Shown here piece after piece: positions 1 through 5,691 of a stretch of 5,691 bases of DNA. Below the pieces are notes generated by a model. That model was not told the DNA's origin and did no database searches. It saw nothing but the letters and a program-made list of their open reading frames with translations. This stretch comes from Verrucomicrobiales bacterium (GTDB lineage Bacteria; Verrucomicrobiota; Verrucomicrobiia; Limisphaerales; JAFMIX01): positions 1-5,691 of the forward strand of contig JAFMIX010000153.1 of the NCBI GenBank assembly GCA_017853785.1, in the 5' to 3' direction. The position numbers and the translations under genes are program-made. Position 1 is the first letter of the stretch. Each line of letters opens with the position of its first letter.

Positions 1-1062
1 TGGCATTTCAACCGCCTCGACGTCACCAGCGCGGTCATCGCGCCGACTCTGCCGTTGACCTGGTATCTGGTTTTCCTGGGCGTGTTCGCGGCATTCCCGT
101 TCCTGTTCCGGAAAAAATTCTCCTACCAGGTCGCCCCGTGGACCGCCGCCGCGCTGGCCGGCCCGGCGCAATTTCTCCTCGTCTTCCGCCTCGTGAAGGT
201 CGCGTGGCCGAACGACATGATGGGCCTCGTGCCCGCGGTATTCGCCGTGCCCGCGCTGTTGAGCCTCGTCGTCGTGCTGAAGGCGATTCCCGCCGCCAGC
301 CGGGCGCGCCTCACGCAACTCGCGTGGTTCGGCGGCGTGGGTTTGTTCTTCATCACACTGATATTCCCGGTCCAATTCGACCGCCAGTGGATCACGCTTG
401 GCTGGGCGCTTGAGGGCGCGGCGTTGCTGTGGCTCTTCCACCGCGTGCCGCATCCGGGATTGCGCCTCGCTGGCGTGGCGCTGCTCATCGCGGCGTTCGC
501 GCGGCTCACGTTCAACTCCGCCGTGTTCAGCTATCACCCGCGCGCGGCCGCGCCGATCTTTAACTGGTATCTCTACACCTACGGCATCACTACTGCGTGC
601 CTGTTTTTCGGCGCAAAGCTGCTCGCGCCACCGCGCAACACCATCATGAAAACCAATGTCCAGCCGCTGCTCGCCGCGCTGGGCCCGGTGCTGGCATTCC
701 TGCTGCTGAACATCGAGATCGCCGATTACTTCAGCGCGCCCGGCTCGACGCTCACGTTCAAGTTCAGCGGCAACTTCGCGCGCGACATGACGTATTCCAT
801 CGCGTGGGGCTTGTTCGCGCTCGGCCTGCTCGTCATCGGTATCGTGAAGAAGATTCCCGCCGCGCGCTACGCCGCCATGGCGCTGCTCTTAGTGACGCTC
901 GCGAAACTGTTCCTCCACGACCTCGCCCGCCTCGGCCCGCTCTACCGGATCGGCGCGTTCATCGCCGTCGCCGTGATCGCGATGCTGGCGTCGTTTGCCT
1001 ATCAGAAATTTTTCTCCGCCATCGCCAAAAACCAGGAGCCCAAAGATGAAAATCCAAAATAA
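1..1062 (+). CDS. DUF2339-type polytopic membrane protein, C-terminal part (5' partial)
   Basis: The reading frame is open from the first base and ends at TAA 1060-1062, giving 353 visible residues. The first possible initiator (TTG at 55) lies inside a continuous coding frame, so the true start is upstream of the window. The visible part is a chain of roughly ten hydrophobic segments separated by short basic loops, so it is an inner-membrane protein. Features that fit the DUF2339 family include FPVQFDRQWITLGWALEGA (about residues 122-140 of the visible part), NWYLYTYG (188-195), and the C-terminal block from about residue 289 containing KLFLHDLARLGPLYRIGAF. Full-length members are usually much longer (often 800 residues or more), so probably more than half is missing. 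The last 17 bases overlap the next gene, a DUF3999-type protein, which is a common partner. The biochemical function of the family is unknown. Family assignment is from recognition of motifs, not a search. Confidence 0.82.
   Translation, partial: WHFNRLDVTSAVIAPTLPLTWYLVFLGVFAAFPFLFRKKFSYQVAPWTAAALAGPAQFLLVFRLVKVAWPNDMMGLVPAVFAVPALLSLVVVLKAIPAASRARLTQLAWFGGVGLFFITLIFPVQFDRQWITLGWALEGAALLWLFHRVPHPGLRLAGVALLIAAFARLTFNSAVFSYHPRAAAPIFNWYLYTYGITTACLFFGAKLLAPPRNTIMKTNVQPLLAALGPVLAFLLLNIEIADYFSAPGSTLTFKFSGNFARDMTYSIAWGLFALGLLVIGIVKKIPAARYAAMALLLVTLAKLFLHDLARLGPLYRIGAFIAVAVIAMLASFAYQKFFSAIAKNQEPKDENPK
1034..1038 (+). promoter_or_regulatory. Ribosome binding site of the DUF3999-type gene
   Basis: AGGAG lies 7 bases before the ATG at 1046, inside the end of the upstream DUF2339 gene. 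It decides the start of the downstream gene: an in-frame ATG at 995 would add 17 residues before the hydrophobic signal sequence and has no such site at good spacing. Its position inside the upstream gene suggests translational coupling. Confidence 0.75.
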
Positions 1063-3016
1063 ACTCCTCGCCGCGCTGGCGCTCGTCAGCGTTTCCGCCG
1101 CCGCGCTGCCCACGGACTGGCAGCACGCGCAAACCTTCGAGGTCGCCGCGCCGGGCCTCGTGAAGTTCAGCCTGCCCACGGACACGCTCTCCGCCGCACG
1201 CCCCGCGCTGGAGGACTTGCGCCTGCACGACGCCGACGGCAACGAGCTGCCGTTCTTCATCGAGCGCCCCACGCCCGCCGGCAAGACCGCGCGCGCCGCG
1301 AAAACTTTTTCCACCGCGCTCAACGCCAGCACCACCGTCATCACGCTCGAAACCGGCCTCGCGCAGCCGCTCGACGCCGTGGCGCTCGACTCGCCGGCGG
1401 CGAGCTTCATCAAATCCGTCCGCGTCGAAGCCTCGAACGACGGCCAAAGCTGGCAGACCGTCGCCGACCGCCAACCGGTTTTCCGCGAGCAGTGGGGCGC
1501 GAGCCAGTTGCGCATCGCCATCCCCGCCGCCGCGTGGCGCTGGCTGCGGCTCACGGTGGACGACAAACGCACGCTGCCGGTGCCGTTCACCGGCGCGAAA
1601 GTTTTCGCCGCTACGGCTGAGCCTGCGCCGTTTGAATGGCATCCGGCGACCATCATCGAGCGCGTGGAAAATCCCGGCGAGACGCGCCTCACGCTCAACC
1701 TCGGCGCGGCCAACCTCGACATCGCCGCCGTTCGCATCGAGACCGCCGACCCGCTCTTCACCCGCGCCGTCACGCTCGCCGCGCCGGTCATCGCGGAAGA
1801 CAGTGTGCGCGAGCAAAACATCGGCAGCGGCTGCATATACCGCGTCGCCGTCGAGGGCCGCGCCGCGGCGGAGAATCTTTCCGTGCCACTCGAAGCGCGC
1901 GTCCGCTCGCGCGAACTCATCGTCACCATCCGCAACCAGGACAGTCCACCGCTCGCCGTCACCGGCGTGCGCGTGGAGCGGCGGCCCGTGAACCTCGTCT
2001 TCGCGCCGCGCGCGGCGGGGACGTATCGCCTGCTCACCGGCAACCGCCGTTGCGCCGCACCGCGCTACGACCTCGCGACGCTCGGCGGCGACTTGAAGCG
2101 CGTTCCTGCGACGCCGCTGAAAGTTTCCGCGCTCGCGAACAATCCGGATTTCCGCGCGCCGGAAGCGTTGGCGGGAGTGGAACTCGCCGGCGCGGCGCTG
2201 GACGTGAAGGATTGGAAATTCCGCAAGGCGGTGAAAATTTCTTCCGCCGGCGCGCAGCAGGTGGAACTCGACCTCGACGTGCTCGCGCACGCGGACGCGG
2301 GCTTCGCCGACTTGCGCGTGTTGCGCGGCAGCAACCAGGTGCCGTTCATCGTGCAGCGCACGTCCATCACGCGCACGCTCGCGTTGACCGCCACGCCGAC
2401 CAACGACGCGAAGCACCCGCAGTTGAGCCGCTGGGTCATCAAGCTGCCGCAGGCCGGGCTGCCGCTCACGCGCCTGAGCTGCGAGACGCGCACGGCGCTC
2501 TTCCAGCGCGACGTGACGCTCTGGGAGGAACTCACCGACGAGCGCGGCGACAAATACCGCCGCAATCTCGGCGGCACATCGTGGACGCAGACGCCGGAAC
2601 GCAAAGGGCGGGGGTTTGCGCTGGCTCTGGACACGCGGCTGCAGAGCGACACGCTGTTCCTCGAAACCGAGAACGGCGACAACCCACCCATTGAGCTGGA
2701 GAAATTTTCCGTGACGTATCCCGCCACGCGCGTGCTGTTCAAGGCGCAGCCGGGCGAACCGTTGTTCCTCTACTACGGCAACCCGCACGTCGCGCCGCCG
2801 CGCTACGATTTGAGTCTGGTGGCCGGGCAACTGTTCACCGCGGACAAGTCGGTCGCCACGCTGGCGGCGCCGGAGCACCTCAAGAAAACGTCGTGGGCGG
2901 AAGGTCGCAAGCCGGGCCAGGGCGGCGTGTTGTTCTGGGGCATCCTGGCGGTGGTCGTGGCGGTGCTGCTGGTGGTCATCGCGCGGCTGCTGCCGAAGCC
3001 GCCGCCGCCAACCTAA
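1046..3016 (+). CDS. DUF3999-type secreted, membrane-anchored protein
   Basis: This 656-residue protein starts at ATG 1046, supported by AGGAG at 1034-1038 and by a signal peptide that begins right there (MKIQNK, then a hydrophobic stretch, with likely cleavage near SAAA, residues 17-20). The mature part is rich in predicted beta strands. One segment (about 124-136, SVRVEASNDGQSW, followed by WRWLRLTVDD) resembles galactose-binding/discoidin-like jelly-roll folds. The protein ends in one hydrophobic helix (about 628-649) and a short proline-rich tail, so most of it should lie outside the cytoplasm. The APPRYDL-type motif, which I associate with DUF3999, occurs twice (PRYDL at 339-343 and 585-589), and other blocks also recur, so the protein looks internally duplicated. 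It overlaps the DUF2339 gene by 17 bp and probably works with it. Function is unknown; carbohydrate or envelope binding is inference. Its stop overlaps the convergent livF stop. Family call is moderately strong and was not checked by search. Confidence 0.8.
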   Translation: MKIQNKLLAALALVSVSAAALPTDWQHAQTFEVAAPGLVKFSLPTDTLSAARPALEDLRLHDADGNELPFFIERPTPAGKTARAAKTFSTALNASTTVITLETGLAQPLDAVALDSPAASFIKSVRVEASNDGQSWQTVADRQPVFREQWGASQLRIAIPAAAWRWLRLTVDDKRTLPVPFTGAKVFAATAEPAPFEWHPATIIERVENPGETRLTLNLGAANLDIAAVRIETADPLFTRAVTLAAPVIAEDSVREQNIGSGCIYRVAVEGRAAAENLSVPLEARVRSRELIVTIRNQDSPPLAVTGVRVERRPVNLVFAPRAAGTYRLLTGNRRCAAPRYDLATLGGDLKRVPATPLKVSALANNPDFRAPEALAGVELAGAALDVKDWKFRKAVKISSAGAQQVELDLDVLAHADAGFADLRVLRGSNQVPFIVQRTSITRTLALTATPTNDAKHPQLSRWVIKLPQAGLPLTRLSCETRTALFQRDVTLWEELTDERGDKYRRNLGGTSWTQTPERKGRGFALALDTRLQSDTLFLETENGDNPPIELEKFSVTYPATRVLFKAQPGEPLFLYYGNPHVAPPRYDLSLVAGQLFTADKSVATLAAPEHLKKTSWAEGRKPGQGGVLFWGILAVVVAVLLVVIARLLPKPPPPT

Positions 3017-3720
3017 GCGCCGAGATACGCGCTCTTCACTTGCGGATTCTGCCGCAGCTTCGCGGAATCGTCCTGCAGGATCATTTTGCCGGTCTCCAAA
3101 ACGTAGCCGTAGTGCGAAACTTCCAGCGCGAGATTGGCGTTCTGCTCGACGAGCAAAATTGTGAGGCCGTGCTTGCGGTTGATCTCCACGATCTTCTCGA
3201 AGATGGTCTTCACCAGCAGCGGCGCGAGGCCGAGCGAAGGCTCATCGAGCATCAGGAATTTCGGTTTGCTCATCAGGGCGCGGCCGATGGCGAGCATCTG
3301 CTGCTCGCCGCCGCTCAACGTGCCGGCAATCTGCTGCTCGCGCTCCTTCAGGCGCGGGAACGTGGCGAAGACAAGCGCCAGTTCGCGGGCGACGGCGGTT
3401 TTGTCGCGCTGGAGATACGCGCCCATCATCAGGTTTTCGTGCACGGTGAGGTTGGCGAAAACCATCCGGCCCTCGGGCACGTGCGAGAGGCCGCGCTGCA
3501 CGATCTCGTGCGCGGGCAGCCCGGCGATGTTCTGGCCGGCGAAAATGATTTCGCCCGCGCGGGGCTTGAGCAGGCCGGAGATGGTCTTCAGCGTGGTGGT
3601 CTTGCCCGCACCGTTGCTGCCGATGAGGGTGACGATGCGGCCCGGCTCCACGCGCAAAGAGATTCCGTGCAGCGCGTTGATGCACCCGTAGCTGACCGCG
3701 AGATTTTTGATTTCCAACAT
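3013..3720 (-). CDS. livF: Branched-chain amino acid ABC transporter ATP-binding protein LivF
   Basis: This 235-residue cytoplasmic ATPase is one of the two nucleotide-binding subunits that drive Liv/HAAT-type uptake of branched-chain or related amino acids. Visible motifs are Walker A GSNGAGKTT (34-42), the VPEGR block at the Q-loop position (81-85), signature LSGGEQQ (135-141), Walker B FLMLDEP with catalytic E160 (155-161), and LLVEQN (189-194). The switch histidine is replaced by Q193, as is normal for LivF and which separates it from LivG. The length and the ending QVKSAYLGA are typical of the family. The start is ATG on the minus strand at 3720-3718, giving MLEIKNL. No Shine-Dalgarno site is visible; the preceding bases are TTAATCCCG, and an inverted repeat ends 13 bases upstream. 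It is the last gene of the livHMGF order, and its TAG stop overlaps the stop of the convergent DUF3999-type gene. Confidence 0.95.
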   Translation of the reverse strand: MLEIKNLAVSYGCINALHGISLRVEPGRIVTLIGSNGAGKTTTLKTISGLLKPRAGEIIFAGQNIAGLPAHEIVQRGLSHVPEGRMVFANLTVHENLMMGAYLQRDKTAVARELALVFATFPRLKEREQQIAGTLSGGEQQMLAIGRALMSKPKFLMLDEPSLGLAPLLVKTIFEKIVEINRKHGLTILLVEQNANLALEVSHYGYVLETGKMILQDDSAKLRQNPQVKSAYLGA

Positions 3721-3733
3721 CGGGATTAACTAC

Positions 3734-3791
3734 GAAGCCACAAAGGCACAAAGTGTTGAAATCCTTTGTGTCTTGGTGCCTTTGTGGTTTC
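3734..3791. repeat. Inverted repeat (CCACAAAGGC type) between livG and livF
   Basis: The arms GAAGCCACAAAGGCA (3734-3748) and TGCCTTTGTGGTTTC (3777-3791) are reverse complements at 14 of 15 positions, and the one exception can form a G-U or A-C pair depending on strand. The 28-base middle holds a second short inverted pair, CACAAAG (3747-3753, overlapping the arm by two bases) and CTTTGTG (3764-3770). The right arm carries TCTTGG between its two blocks, which the left arm lacks, so the arms look like unequal copies of one longer unit. The element fills most of the 84-bp gap (3721-3804), and its AT-rich make-up differs from the flanking genes. It could form a hairpin in the liv transcript. Similar sequences recur between genes in some environmental bacterial genomes; this is from memory. 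No transposase is present. Confidence 0.8.
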
Positions 3792-3804
3792 AGTTTTCAT
3801 TCTG

Positions 3805-4566
3805 TTAATCTCCAAGGTAGGCTTCGATGACTTTCGGATTCGCGCGCACCTCGGCGGGCGTGCCCTCGGCGATCTTCACGCCGTAGTCCAGCACGGCGAT
3901 GCGTTCGCAGATGTTCATGACCACCTTCATGTCGTGCTCGACCAGCAGGACGGCGATCTGGAATTTCTCCTTGATGAAGCGGATCAGCTTCGCCAACTCG
4001 GCTTTCTCGGTCGGGTTCATGCCCGCCGCCGGTTCGTCCAGCAGCAGCAGCTTCGGCTGCGTGGCGAGCGCGCGGACGATCTCCACGCGGCGCTGGTCGC
4101 CGTAGGGCAACGACTTCGCCGGCTCAGTGCGAAGTTTGCCGAGCGAAAAAATCTCCAGCAGTTCCAGCACCTGCTTTTCCACCGCGGCCTCACCTTCGCG
4201 GAATGCGCGCCCGCGCCACAGCGCGTTGCGGACGCCGTGGGCGCGATGCAACTGCACCGCCGTGCGCACGTTGTCGAACACGCTCATGCTCGCGAAGAGC
4301 CGGATGTTCTGGAACGTCCGCGCGATGCCGCGCCGCGCGAGGTGGTGCGGCTTGAGTTGCGCCGTCGGTTCTCCAGCGAACAAAATCGTGCCGCTTGTCG
4401 GTTGATAGACGCCGGTGATGAGGTTGAACGCCGTCGTCTTGCCCGCACCGTTCGGGCCGATGAGGCCGACAAGTTCGTTGCCGCCCAAGTTCAAGTCCAG
4501 TTCCGACACCGCCGTCAATCCGCCGAAGCGGATGGTCACGCGATTGAGTTGGAGCAAGGCAGACAT
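3805..4566 (-). CDS. livG: Branched-chain amino acid ABC transporter ATP-binding protein LivG
   Basis: This 253-residue cytoplasmic ATPase pairs with LivF to power the LivH/LivM permeases. Visible motifs are Walker A GPNGAGKTT (37-45), Q-loop Q86 in ARTFQNIRLF, signature region LPYGDQRR (153-160), Walker B LLLLDEP with E178 (173-179), and the switch histidine H211 in LLVEHDMKVVM. AAGMNPTE after Walker B and the ending KVIEAYLGD are typical of LivG. The YG(D/Q)QRR form of the signature replaces the common LSGGQ and is normal for this subfamily. Length matches the usual 250-260 residues. The start is ATG at 4566-4564 (MSALLQLNRV). No Shine-Dalgarno site is visible before it, and a long inverted repeat ends 11 bases upstream. 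It lies between livM (101-bp gap) and livF (84-bp gap), all on the same strand, so one transcript is likely. Confidence 0.95.
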   Translation of the reverse strand: MSALLQLNRVTIRFGGLTAVSELDLNLGGNELVGLIGPNGAGKTTAFNLITGVYQPTSGTILFAGEPTAQLKPHHLARRGIARTFQNIRLFASMSVFDNVRTAVQLHRAHGVRNALWRGRAFREGEAAVEKQVLELLEIFSLGKLRTEPAKSLPYGDQRRVEIVRALATQPKLLLLDEPAAGMNPTEKAELAKLIRFIKEKFQIAVLLVEHDMKVVMNICERIAVLDYGVKIAEGTPAEVRANPKVIEAYLGD

Positions 4567-4577
4567 GATTAAATTTC

Positions 4578-4669
4578 AACCACAGATAAACACAGATGGA
4601 CACAGATAAGACCCGTTGTCCTGCCTGTTTGCCTTTTGAATCTGTGTTTATCTGTGTCCATCTGTGGTT
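4578..4669. repeat. Long inverted repeat of CACAGAT 10-bp units between livM and livG
   Basis: Two 30-base arms (4578-4607 and 4640-4669) are complementary at 26 positions, with two further G-T wobbles and two mismatches, around a 32-base middle (4608-4639). Each arm is itself a short tandem array with a 10-base period. The left arm reads CACAGATAAA, CACAGATGGA, CACAGATAAG from 4581. The right arm reads TCTGTGTTTA, TCTGTGTCCA, TCTGTGGTTA from 4641. The element fills nearly all of the 101-bp gap (4567-4667), and its right end contributes two bases of the livM stop codon. It could form a stable hairpin in the liv transcript. Translations of such elements yield HRWTQINTD-like peptides, which I recall as frequent false small ORFs in Verrucomicrobiota-like genomes. 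No coding role is supported here. Confidence 0.88.
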
Positions 4670-5588
4670 AATTCTTCCGTTTTCCAAAATCAAAAAGTCC
4701 CTGCGGCCTTGTGATCATCAACCCGATGATGAGCAACGCGTAGATGATCATCCGGTATTCCGCAAAGCCGCGCAGAAATTCCGGCAGCAACGTCAACAGC
4801 GCCGCCGCGACGATGACGCCCGCCGTGCGACCCATGCCGCCGAGAATCACCATCACGACGATGTCGATGGACTTCATGAAATCGAAGCCGGTGGGCGACA
4901 GGAATTGTTTGTGGTGCGCGTAAAGCCCGCCCGCAATGCCCGCGCAGAATGCGCCGACCACGAACGCCGTGACTTTGTAGCGGACCGGGTTCACGCCCAT
5001 CGCGCTCGCCGCCACTTCATCGTCGTGCACGGCGATGAAACCCCGCCCGTAAGTGGAGTTGACGATGGCGGTGATGACATAAACGGTCACCGCCGCGAGC
5101 GCGAACGCCCAGAAGCAGTTGGTGAGGCCGGGAATGCCTTTCAATCCGCTGGCGGCGCCGACGCATTCCATGTTTTGCAAGATGACGCGGATGATTTCGC
5201 CAAAGCCGAGCGTGACGATGGCGAGGTAATCGCCGCGCAGCCGCAGCGTGGGGATGCCGACGGCGAGGCCGGCGACTGCGGCCAGCAGCCCGCCGAGCAC
5301 GAGTGCGGCGAGGAACACGAACGGCATGGCGGCGGGCAGCAGCGATTGGGAGAGCGCGAGGGTGAACGACGCGGCGGTGTAGCCGCCCACGGCCATGAAG
5401 CCCGCATGGCCGAGGCTGAACTGGCCGGTGTGGCCGTTGATGAGGTTGAGGCTGACGGCGAGAATGATGTTGATGCCCACGTCAATCGCGATGCCGAGGT
5501 AGTAGCGGTTGAACGCCGCGGAGAAATGCGACACGACCGCCGCCACGAGAATGGCCGCCAGCAGAAATCGTTTTGCGCCGGAGTGCAT
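4668..5588 (-). CDS. livM: Branched-chain amino acid ABC transporter permease LivM
   Basis: This 306-residue inner-membrane permease pairs with LivH to form the translocation path for branched-chain or related amino acids. Diagnostic segments are NGHTGQFSLGHAGFMAVGGY (51-70), GIPTLRLRGDYLAIVTLGFG (111-130), the cytoplasmic EAA-like loop GRGFIAVHDDEVAASAMGVN (181-200) that contacts the ATPases, and ILGGMGRTAG (248-257). About eight or nine hydrophobic segments are visible, including 8-25, 31-50, 88-109, 159-176, 206-224, 241-268 and 280-293. The loop has H188 where R is common, a mild variation. Length fits the compact LivM type, shorter than the E. coli protein. The start is ATG at 5588-5586, overlapping the livH TGA by one base (TGATG), with a purine run GGAAAAAG (complement of 5593-5600) just upstream. 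Its TAA stop (4670-4668) runs into the inverted repeat. Substrate cannot be assigned without the binding protein. Confidence 0.95.
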   Translation of the reverse strand: MHSGAKRFLLAAILVAAVVSHFSAAFNRYYLGIAIDVGINIILAVSLNLINGHTGQFSLGHAGFMAVGGYTAASFTLALSQSLLPAAMPFVFLAALVLGGLLAAVAGLAVGIPTLRLRGDYLAIVTLGFGEIIRVILQNMECVGAASGLKGIPGLTNCFWAFALAAVTVYVITAIVNSTYGRGFIAVHDDEVAASAMGVNPVRYKVTAFVVGAFCAGIAGGLYAHHKQFLSPTGFDFMKSIDIVVMVILGGMGRTAGVIVAAALLTLLPEFLRGFAEYRMIIYALLIIGLMITRPQGLFDFGKRKN

Positions 5589-5691
5589 CAGACTTTTTCC
5601 GCCGTGAATTTGCCGAGCAGTCCGGCGGGTTTGAACAGCAGCACCAGAATCAGGATCGCGAACGCGATGCCGTCGCGGTAGGTGGATACGC
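5588..5691 (-). CDS. livH: Branched-chain amino acid ABC transporter permease LivH, C-terminal end (5' partial)
   Basis: The minus strand is open from the window edge to TGA at 5590-5588 and encodes 33 residues. They read VSTYRDGIAFAILILVLLF, then KPAGLLGKFTAEKV. A YRDGIAFAILILVLLFKP-type end, with a last membrane helix followed by PAGLLGK, is the usual C-terminus of LivH permeases. The position directly before livM, with a one-base stop-start overlap, supports the call. The rest of the gene lies beyond the right edge. The fragment was recognised by frame, motif and context; it is too short to say more about specificity. Confidence 0.88.
   Translation of the reverse strand, partial: VSTYRDGIAFAILILVLLFKPAGLLGKFTAEKV

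Noticed and set aside
889..2878. Long minus-strand open frames (384 and 639 codons) opposite the DUF2339 and DUF3999 genes
   Set aside because: They are rich in R, A, G, E and V without recognisable motifs. They lie opposite genes with clear signal peptide and family motifs, and arise because GC-rich coding DNA has few stops in antisense frames.
3734..3791. Inverted repeat considered as a rho-independent terminator after livG
   Set aside because: The stem is not GC-dense, no U run follows it on the liv strand, and livF continues immediately downstream in the same operon.
3721..3804. Inverted repeats considered as insertion sequences or a transposon-derived MITE with target duplication
   Set aside because: No transposase is present and I could not see a convincing direct target duplication at either end. 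A mobile origin is possible but not supported from this window alone.
3766..4572. Plus-strand open frame of 268 codons opposite livG
   Set aside because: Its start is in the livG-livF repeat and the rest mirrors livG, which has all ABC ATPase motifs. The composition is typical of an antisense shadow.
4578..4669. Tandem CACAGAT units considered as a CRISPR array or iteron origin
   Set aside because: The units are 10 bases with no spacers, there are only three per arm in inverted order, and no cas or replication gene is nearby.
4190..4693. Minus-strand 167-codon frame with an HRWTQINTD-like peptide at its start
   Set aside because: The peptide is simply the translation of the CACAGAT inverted repeat, and the rest is an out-of-frame reading of livG.
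4596..5681. Plus-strand open frame of 361 codons opposite livM
   Set aside because: livM is unmistakable on the minus strand. The plus-strand product is a low-complexity D/H/R/E-rich chain that starts inside the inverted repeat, so it is a shadow frame.

Overview
The window looks like a piece of a GC-rich bacterial chromosome. Two short AT-richer, repeat-filled gaps interrupt an otherwise tightly packed gene layout. Repeats built on CACAGAT units and on CCACAAAGGC units, and the lack of clear Shine-Dalgarno sites before two genes, remind me of Verrucomicrobiota (Pedosphaera/Limisphaerales-like) and neighbouring phyla. This placement comes from memory of such genomes and is moderate to low confidence. 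No rRNA, tRNA, transposase or phage gene is visible.

Left part (1-3016, plus strand): two overlapping genes form one unit. The first is the C-terminal part of a polytopic membrane protein of the DUF2339 type, cut by the window edge. The second is a complete 656-residue protein of the DUF3999 type, with a signal peptide, a large extracytoplasmic beta-rich region that seems internally duplicated, and one C-terminal membrane anchor. The two families are often neighbours, and their function is unknown. A surface or envelope role, perhaps polysaccharide-related, is only inference.

Right part (3013-5691, minus strand): a branched-chain amino acid type (Liv/HAAT) ABC transporter operon, read right to left as livH (C-terminal end only), livM, livG, livF. 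It supplies two membrane permeases and two ATPases. The periplasmic substrate-binding protein is not in the window, so the true substrate (leucine/isoleucine/valine, or another amino acid or amide) cannot be fixed. livH and livM overlap by one base (TGATG). The livM-livG gap (101 bp) and the livG-livF gap (84 bp) each hold a different inverted repeat, and each hairpin ends 11-13 bases before the next start codon.

The two units converge and overlap by 4 bp at their stop codons, leaving no room for a terminator between them. I see no novel defence, mobile or biosynthetic system. The most interesting signals are the two intra-operon inverted repeats, the shared stop-codon junction and the internal duplication in the DUF3999 protein.
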